Part shown: in pieces, positions 6,982 to 12,553 of the stretch
Numbering within the stretch: the first letter of the stretch is position 1
How the letters are laid out: each line of letters starts with the position of its first letter
Origin: Balneolales bacterium
GTDB taxonomy: Bacteria; Bacteroidota; Rhodothermia; Balneolales; Natronogracilivirgulaceae
Length of the DNA stretch: 12,553 nucleotides
Direction: 5' to 3'
Assembly: GCA_007131625.1 (NCBI GenBank)
Contig: SLQC01000397.1
Location: forward strand, 1 to 12,553
Notes under the pieces: generated by a model
Databases searched by the model: none
The model's input: only the letters and a program-made list of their open reading frames with translations
Told to the model about the DNA's origin: nothing
Position numbers and translations under genes: made by a program

Positions 6982-8305
6982 ACACCGTTCAAAATTTTCC
7001 CGCAGGCAATTCCACAATCATATCACCCGGATAAGTAAACCGGCATTTATCCTGGTTGTGGTCATGTTCTTCAGTGCGTTTGCACAGCCATTGGAAGAAG
7101 CGGGGTCAATCGGGTGGGTTGAGCACCCGGAAAGAACAGTGTTTCCGGGACCATCAGACAAACTCGTTAATGGCCGGATATCTTTAAAAGATTACGAATG
7201 GACGCAGTACTACGAATGGATCCGTGATTTTGAATATGAAAGAATCCCGGTCAAGCAGTTGCAAGACCGAACACCACCCTATGAACTCTATGTGCCGGCA
7301 TACACACTGGAAATGGTGGACACTTATATTGCGTCTTTACGTAATATACCCTGGGTTATGCCCACACCCAGTGCAGATGCCGGAATGATTATTGGAAGGA
7401 CGCCGGGATGGCCTGAGGGAAAGGATTTGCCATGGCCTGATGATCAACCTTTGCAAAGATGGGAGGAATTGGATCCTTCTGTTCCGCCGCAAAATATCTA
7501 CGGATTCATGATTACCGATCCGGGAGAGGTGGACAATGATAAAATCAAAGTGATATTGACCGCCGGAATCCATCCGGTTGAATTCAATGGAAACTGGGCA
7601 CTGCATGCGATGGTCGAGTTTCTGATCAGTGATGATCCCAAGGCCCGGGAGATTCGCCGCAACGCCATCTTCTACGTTTATCCGTTGATTAATCCGGACG
7701 GCCGCTATTTGCAGCAAAAGCGATTGGACATGGATGATTTACTCAGGGATCATCCGGAGGATCTTCCCCGGGTGGTGCGAGCCAATCCGGAACTGTATGC
7801 CGGAGGGTTGATCGACCAAAACCGGGCTTGGCAAACGGGTGGCCAGTTTGTGATCATCGACAAACTCAAAGCGGCGATGAAAAAAGATTCCGGTGGCCGG
7901 GCGGATTACAGTTGGGATTTCCATGGCGGGTTTCGCATTCGGCACGACTATCGCGGGCCGCCCTGGGTTATGGAGTCTCTCTACTCGGGTGCCTTGATGC
8001 AGCGGGAACCCACGATACCGAGGTTAATCAGACCCGAAGTTATGGATCTGCGTTTGTGGGGATGGCTGGCTCTGGAAGACAATGAGGTGTATGTCCGGTA
8101 TCCATTTCTCTATGAACCGCATTGCCTGATGGAAAAAGAGCGGTTGTTCGAAGTGGGCCAAAGCCTGGCACTGGCTTATTATGATGTGATAACGGGCATT
8201 GCACCGCATCCGGATGATGTAATTTTACCCGGACCGCCGCTCGATCCCAATTACCAGATCAGCAGTCCGGAAAGTGCCCGCCGGCTTTCTGAGAAAGAAG
8301 AGTGA
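6965..8305 (+). CDS. Secreted M14-type zinc carboxypeptidase-like protein
   Basis: This protein of about 446 residues shows the M14 zinc-peptidase signature: GIHPVEFNGN (201-210) with the HxxE zinc ligands H203 and E206, PLINPDGR (240-247), QNRAW with R287, DFHGG with the third ligand H320, and a late Glu in FLYEPHC (E384) that may be the catalytic acid. In this family the metal site hydrolyses C-terminal peptide or amide bonds, although some members are deacylases or amidases. A hydrophobic stretch (about 26-40, PAFILVVVMFFSAFA) followed by Q is a signal peptide. The start is uncertain. The TTG at 6965 needs an upstream 25-residue segment containing SRRQF, no Shine-Dalgarno is seen, and the region is a tandem repeat; another TTG lies at 6971. 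The preceding gene ends at 6821, so the two may be co-transcribed. The residues around the zinc ligands look intact, so an active enzyme is likely, but its substrate in a pectin locus is not clear from sequence. Confidence 0.85.
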   Translation: MVLIIRHRSKFSRRQFHNHITRISKPAFILVVVMFFSAFAQPLEEAGSIGWVEHPERTVFPGPSDKLVNGRISLKDYEWTQYYEWIRDFEYERIPVKQLQDRTPPYELYVPAYTLEMVDTYIASLRNIPWVMPTPSADAGMIIGRTPGWPEGKDLPWPDDQPLQRWEELDPSVPPQNIYGFMITDPGEVDNDKIKVILTAGIHPVEFNGNWALHAMVEFLISDDPKAREIRRNAIFYVYPLINPDGRYLQQKRLDMDDLLRDHPEDLPRVVRANPELYAGGLIDQNRAWQTGGQFVIIDKLKAAMKKDSGGRADYSWDFHGGFRIRHDYRGPPWVMESLYSGALMQREPTIPRLIRPEVMDLRLWGWLALEDNEVYVRYPFLYEPHCLMEKERLFEVGQSLALAYYDVITGIAPHPDDVILPGPPLDPNYQISSPESARRLSEKEE

Positions 8306-8567
8306 GATTTCGTGTGTTTGAATTCACTCCAGCCGGTCCTGGAAAAGCCGATAGTGCTAATCTGTCGTAATCCTGGAAGATGGATTTTCTTCTTTAAGCA
8401 GGAAGCAGGTTACTGGCGCAAAGGCACGGTTTGTAACAGTCAATGCTCAGATGGCACACGCCTATTCGCAGGTCGCATGAATCACCAATAGAATATCTTT
8501 TTTCTGCAAATATTATATATATGTTGATTCTAACGGATTCTAAATTCAATTTTTATTTACACGTGAA
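8306..8567. other. Intergenic region holding an esterase remnant
   Basis: Positions 8324-8485 carry the decayed C-terminus of an esterase on the minus strand (separate entry). The remaining 82 bp (8486-8567) are very AT-rich and must contain any promoter of the lyase pseudogene. I see no clear Shine-Dalgarno or promoter boxes there. Confidence 0.6.
8324..8485 (-). pseudogene. Decayed C-terminal fragment of a paralogue of the double alpha/beta-hydrolase
   Basis: Reading the minus strand from 8485 to 8324 gives 54 codons that align end to end with the last 55 or so residues of the gene at 12424-10016. The remnant has VIHATCE, ALTVTNRAFAP and HYRLFQDRLE-stop; the intact gene has VIQAAYE, KLTITNRAFSP and LYRLISNWLE-stop. 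Three in-frame stops interrupt the remnant (in E-stop-A, I-stop-A and D-stop-H) and about three residues are missing in the acidic middle part. Nucleotide similarity is visible too, for example GCACGGTTTGT followed by GTCAAT on the plus strand in both. The upstream part of the gene is absent. It lies 18 bp after the M14 stop codon, convergent with it, so it marks an older copy of the esterase gene that was lost. Confidence 0.85.
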
Positions 8568-9926
8568 ATGATGATGAATGTCTACAATATAGCTAAAACA
8601 AGCCTGGTATATTTTGTCCAGTTCTTTTTCTTTTTGATAATCTCTGTTAATGTACAGGCAGATATTCCGCCACTCCAATGGTGTGAACCCGGAGCTCGGG
8701 AGAATATGCTGGAAACTGCCAATCGCTGGAACAGTTATGAGACAACTCCTCTTCCTTCACAGGATATTGCAACCCACGGTCCGCGGGTACCGGCCTTTCC
8801 CGGTGCAGAAGGATTCGGTGCCTGGTCTTTCGGCGGGCGTGGCGGTCAGTTGTATCGCGTCACCAATCTGAACGACAGCGGCCCAGGCTCTCTGAGGGAA
8901 GCGGCGGAAGCCGAAGGTCCCCGCATCATCATATTTGACGTTTCAGGTACCATAGAACATGAAACGCCAATCCGGGTATATCATCCATATGCGACATTTG
9001 CCGGACAAACAGCTCCCGATGACGGCATCACCGTCGCCGGGCAAAACGATGCCCTGCCGGCACGCAACTTCCGTGGTTTGTTTGCCTTCAACGATCCCGA
9101 CAGCGAGGATCCGGCCCTGGAAGATAACACCGCGACCTGGTACAGTTTTGCCTATGGCAATCTGGATTATTTTGCGTTCGATTACAGTCGCGATTTGCTC
9201 TCTCAACTTGAATGGGCGGAACAGGAACTGGCAGCGAGTCAGGCCGAGTGGAAGATCGTAAGCTACCGTTATCCGGACCCGAGTGTTGGAGGCAGTGGAA
9301 ATGTATTCGAGAGCCAATATGGAGCATTCGCCCGGTTGTTTGAAGAGCACGGTGTGGATGTGGTCATTTACGGAGGCAATCACATTTATGAGAGAAAGTT
9401 GGCGATTGGTTCGGAAGGCGTAAAACCGATGCACTATGTGACGATTAATTCCGGTGGCAGCTTCAATGAAGTGCGCCCCAGTCCGATAGTCAAAGGGGGA
9501 ATTGCACACCGGTTACATCGCTGGAGCACCAAGCCGGAATGTGAGCCGGTTCCCGATCGGTAGCAAGCTGGTGGTCCACGAGTAGACCGGCCCCTCGGGC
9601 TGGCGCACTGATGAGCAGGTTATAGAGATCACCGGAGACATCGCCCAACTGGAAGCCATCGCACCGCAAGATCTGATGGTGAGCGGTGGCGGGTAGAACC
9701 TGCACCGGATCTGCGGGTTCATCTGCGCATGAACGGACGGGATTTCGATCCGGTCACGATTCGGCCGGCGATGGCGGATTTTAAAACACTGGATCAGGTG
9801 GAAATACTATTCCCCTCTCAGTTGAGGACGGTTTCGACGCAACCCGAGTTTGCATGGAAAGCCATTGTCCACGCGTCGGAACACGGTCGTTTTGTCCGGA
9901 CCCGGAGTATGACCCTGATCAAGTGA
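8568..9926 (+). pseudogene. Broken paralogue of the PL1/phosphatase-like lyase
   Basis: The first codons give a signal peptide (FVQFFFFLIISVNVQA) and then the same opening as the intact lyase at 1724-5452 (IPPLQWCEPGARENMLET, AFPGAEGFGAWSFGGRGG, NLNDSGPGSLREA). Relative to that gene there are three deletions. One is 1611 bp, in frame, joining VAG-160 to residue 697 and removing most of the lyase beta-helix including the calcium and catalytic residues. One is 293 bp, frameshifting, after KGGI at about 9502. One is 462 bp, in frame, between two copies of GTCGGAA, removing the fibronectin-like part and nearly all of the T9SS tail. There is also a CAG-to-TAG stop (9583-9585) and a lost G near 9691 that happens to restore the frame. 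The longest continuous product would be 331 residues ending at 9563, with no catalytic core and no sorting tail. The deletion sizes, plus one codon at the N-terminus and the lost G, account exactly for the length difference from the intact gene. Confidence 0.93.
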
Positions 9927-10018
9927 TGCACGAACTACAATACGTCTTATCGTGAATTATCTGTTTTGTTGTTCGTTTCCGGAACACGAGAATCATATTA
10001 TGTGATGGGTTTGATTTA
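9502..10018 (+). repeat. High-identity duplicate of the intact lyase 3' end and flank
   Basis: This stretch matches 4565-4945 plus 5408-5544 at about 95% by hand alignment, whereas the part of the pseudogene before 9502 matches the intact gene at only about 70-75%. It includes about 90 bp of non-coding flank, and the similarity ends at the stop codon of the convergent hydrolase gene (TTA at 10016-10018). The sudden jump in identity suggests replacement of this end by recombination or gene conversion. Confidence 0.9.
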
Positions 10019-12424
10019 TTCCAGCCAGTTTGAAATCAGGCGATAAAGATTGTCGGTCGCATCGTTGCCGGAAGCAGCTTCCAGTTCCGCTTCATTCTCA
10101 AAAAGAATCGCGGGAGAGAAAGCACGGTTTGTTATGGTCAATTTCCCGCTGGCATTGGCATATTCATAGGCCGCCTGGATTACCGAGAGATCATTCCGGA
10201 TGCTTTCCGATTGGGTGATGCTTCCTGCGCCATCTGTAATGCCGGCCATTAAAAGCTTTCTGGGAGCAAGCGTCGCGGCAAGATCGGGTAAGTCGTAGAC
10301 TCCGATCGAACCGGCAACGGTACTTATATGAAATCCGGGATCATAGAACCGTTCCATGACGATCGAATGGTAGGAAGCGTAGGGATTTATGAGTGCCAGA
10401 GCTTCTATGGATGGCTCGAAAGCCGCCGCATGAAGCATTACCGGCGCCATGTCATCCCGTGCCATACCATAGATTGTTTCGGTATCCATCGTCACCTGCA
10501 GCCATCGCGTGAGCCGAACGACATCCGCAGCCCGAATACCGGTAATGCTTCTTGCCATAAAGACAGACGTCGGCCAGACATCAAACCAGGTGGATTCAAA
10601 ATTTTTGACGGTAGTTTCATATCTCCTCAGTTCTCCCGGTCCCAGTTCCCCGATCCCTACCATATCGGGCAACAGAACCGTAAAACCCTTCCGGACAAAC
10701 CATTCGGCTTCTCCTCCCTGAGAGGCTTCCGCCGCTTTACCCGAAGGGTGCACATAGATCAGGGATTTTTGATTCGAATGTTCCGGCACCATCAGCAGAT
10801 AAGGGATCACATAATCGCCCTCTCCCTGGATAAAATACTTTTCAATTACATATCCCTCTCTCGGAATACGTCCGGTAAAGGCTGCCTGTGGAACATCCCC
10901 TGGATCCCGGTATCCCGAGAGTTCTTTGGCAGCATACAACACTTTGGGCAGATGGCGGTCCGGATGGCGGCGAGCTGACCGCATTTTCTGCATCCGTCTT
11001 TTCGCTTCTTTGTGATTCAGGCTGTAGACAGTTTCTCCACCATAGGAAGTTGCCACCTGACCGGTCTGAGTCACCCGGAGTTGTTCATCGCCTGGAATAG
11101 TGACCGCTTCATCTACCGGATTGCCGGGGTTGTCCAAATATTTTTGAAAAAATGCGTACATGGCTTCCCGGTTTTTCCGGGTGGATTCGTGTCTGCCAAA
11201 ATCTTCTGTCATTGCAAAGTTTTCCTCTTTGTCATATGCCTGATAGATACGAGACACTTCATCGGCCGTTTCCCTGGCTCCCTGTATACTGATAAAATCC
11301 TCTGTCGTGGTTAACATTAAAGTGGGTTTGGGTGCCCGTACAACCAGAAAATCGGCATGATCAAAGCCATGTTTTGCCCCATGGTAAGGAAACTGTTCTG
11401 CATCAGGAGTTCCATTGGCTTGCAATTGACGGGACAGTGTGCTGATGAATGCTTCAGGAGCTGCGGCATAAATACGCTCATCCAGTGCTGCGGCGTAAGC
11501 TGTTTGTGTTCCACCACCGGAACGACCGGTGGCACCGATACGATTCGGATCAACCTCGGGCCGTGTTACAAGATAATCCACTCCGCGGATGATATCCCAC
11601 ACCATATAGCGTGCCAGGGAACTACCCGTAATAAATGCCTGAGCACCCGCATAAGAGTGTTCCCGTGTGGCACTTCCAACTACAGAACGCCCCGTATTCG
11701 AATCAAAATACTCCTCACGTTCACCCTGGCCTAACGGATCAATGGCAAAAACAATGAAACCCTTTTTTACGAGATTCACTATGACATGCTGGTATGTTTC
11801 CGACCGGTACCCTTCCTGGGCATGACCACTCAGATATAATATTACCGGCGTCCGACCATCTCTGTTATTGGGTAAATACAACGATGAAGTGACATGATAC
11901 CCCGGCTGGGACTCATAGACAATATGATCAATTTGGTAGGACTCCATATGTACAGTTCTCAATATCCGGGCATTTAAATAAGTTTTTTTAGGGAATGGTC
12001 CCACAAGGTTATGAAGCATATCCCTGATATTTTGTTGCCTTTGCTGCCAGTCAGCCAAAGTTTGTAATCGGGATATTTCAGCGGCACGTTCATCCAGGAG
12101 TTCATAAACTTCCCCGGTAACATGTTGATATAACGCATTCTGGATATCACTGAAATGAGGCCAGCTGTTATTTGAAGACGTTCCACGAATCACATTAAAC
12201 TCTTCCTGTGCCTGGACAATGCCGGTAATGAGGAATAGCAGACCCCATATCGGGAGGATCCTTTTTCGAATCGTCGAAAATCCGGAGCGGTCCCTGTTAA
12301 CTCCTGTTTGTGGCAACGGTTTATGAAAAAGATATTTCCTGTCGGAATAAAAACCGGTTACTTTTTCACCCGGGCCCCAGGTTTCACTATATCTGGTTTT
12401 CAAGCTCATATTTTTTAGGCACAT
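10016..12424 (-). CDS. Secreted double alpha/beta-hydrolase, probable carbohydrate esterase
   Basis: This 802-residue protein has a hydrophobic export segment at residues 56-73 (ILPIWGLLFLITGIVQAQ). The 55 residues before it are unusual for a signal peptide, so the true start may lie inside, for example a TTG at codon 37; the ATG at 12424 is kept for lack of a better choice. The first domain (about 125-432) is an alpha/beta hydrolase like those of acetyl-xylan and pectin esterases: PVILYLSGHAQEG (oxyanion region), nucleophile elbow GATGRSGGG with S302, an acid in TTTEDF (about 375-376), and GRHES with H412. The second domain (about 520-802) has the same fold signs (SLIYVHPSGKA, LLPDMVGIGE, DLPDLAATLAPRKLLMAG), but its elbow reads GMARDDMA with no serine, so it looks inactive. 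In a pectin locus, removal of acetyl or methyl esters is the most likely role, by analogy with CE7/CE19-type esterases (inference). It is convergent with the lyase pseudogene, whose duplicated flank abuts its stop codon. A decayed copy of its C-terminus lies at 8324-8485. Confidence 0.9.
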   Translation of the reverse strand: MCLKNMSLKTRYSETWGPGEKVTGFYSDRKYLFHKPLPQTGVNRDRSGFSTIRKRILPIWGLLFLITGIVQAQEEFNVIRGTSSNNSWPHFSDIQNALYQHVTGEVYELLDERAAEISRLQTLADWQQRQQNIRDMLHNLVGPFPKKTYLNARILRTVHMESYQIDHIVYESQPGYHVTSSLYLPNNRDGRTPVILYLSGHAQEGYRSETYQHVIVNLVKKGFIVFAIDPLGQGEREEYFDSNTGRSVVGSATREHSYAGAQAFITGSSLARYMVWDIIRGVDYLVTRPEVDPNRIGATGRSGGGTQTAYAAALDERIYAAAPEAFISTLSRQLQANGTPDAEQFPYHGAKHGFDHADFLVVRAPKPTLMLTTTEDFISIQGARETADEVSRIYQAYDKEENFAMTEDFGRHESTRKNREAMYAFFQKYLDNPGNPVDEAVTIPGDEQLRVTQTGQVATSYGGETVYSLNHKEAKRRMQKMRSARRHPDRHLPKVLYAAKELSGYRDPGDVPQAAFTGRIPREGYVIEKYFIQGEGDYVIPYLLMVPEHSNQKSLIYVHPSGKAAEASQGGEAEWFVRKGFTVLLPDMVGIGELGPGELRRYETTVKNFESTWFDVWPTSVFMARSITGIRAADVVRLTRWLQVTMDTETIYGMARDDMAPVMLHAAAFEPSIEALALINPYASYHSIVMERFYDPGFHISTVAGSIGVYDLPDLAATLAPRKLLMAGITDGAGSITQSESIRNDLSVIQAAYEYANASGKLTITNRAFSPAILFENEAELEAASGNDATDNLYRLISNWLE

Positions 12425-12553
12425 GAATGAATGGTGTATTTTTAGATTCTTTTTACTTTAAAATATTGGAGAAATGTTGTTTTTTGTTTTTGGTGAAAGT
12501 TCAGGTTAAGCTTGTGTGTTAAATCCTATTATCCAATTTAAATATGATAAAAC
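12425..12553 (-). promoter_or_regulatory. AT-rich leader of the double-hydrolase gene
   Basis: These 129 bp upstream of the minus-strand ATG are strongly AT-rich and should hold its promoter. No Shine-Dalgarno is visible before the ATG (context CATTCATTCATG), and I cannot identify promoter boxes with confidence. No gene is seen here. Confidence 0.35.

Noticed and set aside
8568..9563. Treating the 331-codon frame as an intact short lyase
   Set aside because: It lacks the lyase catalytic and calcium residues and the sorting tail, ends in out-of-frame sequence after 9502, and homologous coding sequence continues in pieces to 9926.
8568..10018. Insertion sequence or transposon as the vehicle of the lyase duplication
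   Set aside because: No transposase, terminal inverted repeats or target-site duplication could be seen around either copy.
10328..10978. 216-codon open frame on the plus strand
   Set aside because: It lies antisense to the well-supported double-hydrolase gene and has no start signal or motif of its own.

Overview
The window looks like part of a pectin (homogalacturonan) degradation locus from a member of the Bacteroidota/Rhodothermota/Balneolota group. The strongest clue is the C-terminus of the 1242-residue lyase. It is a type IX secretion (Por) sorting domain with the wording NYPNPFNPSTTIRYSLP...VYDIIGREVRVLV...SGVYQYRL, a form common in Balneolota, Rhodothermota and Ignavibacteria. Placement in Balneolota is an inference. 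No rRNA, tRNA or SusC/SusD gene is visible. Base composition is mid-range, and by eye the large lyase is richer in G+C than its neighbours.

Layout, left to right. (1) The 3' part of a PL10-like pectate lyase gene, cut by the window edge, ends at 1235. (2) A 488-bp gap (1236-1723) holds two hairpins and a degenerate 32-bp tandem repeat. (3) A very large secreted multidomain protein (1724-5452) has a PL1-type pectate lyase, a calcium-loop linker, a purple-acid-phosphatase-like Ig and metallophosphatase module with most metal ligands missing, a fibronectin-like region and a T9SS tail. (4) A conserved TIM-barrel-like protein of unknown role with a twin-arginine motif (5679-6821) follows. (5) A 67-bp tandem repeat links it to a secreted M14 zinc-carboxypeptidase-like gene (6965-8305, apparent TTG start). 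(6) A decayed fragment of an esterase C-terminus lies on the minus strand (8324-8485). (7) A paralogue of the large lyase (8568-9926) is a pseudogene with three big deletions, a nonsense codon and a 1-base frameshift. (8) A convergent minus-strand gene (12424-10016) encodes a secreted protein with two alpha/beta-hydrolase domains. The first has an intact GRSGGG nucleophile elbow and the second has lost it.

Working model (inference): PL10 and PL1 lyases cut de-esterified pectin outside the cell or at its surface, the double-hydrolase protein removes ester groups, and the TIM-barrel-like and M14 proteins act in the envelope on products or side groups not identifiable here. The locus also records its own decay. 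There is an intact and a broken copy of the lyase, and an intact and a broken copy of the esterase. The broken lyase is a mosaic: its 3' end and downstream flank are about 95% identical to the intact copy, while the rest is only about 70-75% identical. This suggests recent gene conversion or recombination between the copies.

The most unusual elements are the lyase fused to an apparently dead phosphoesterase domain, the mosaic pseudogene with deletions at short homologies, and the 67-bp repeat that re-creates ATG-GTA-TAG start-stop sites upstream of a TTG-started gene.
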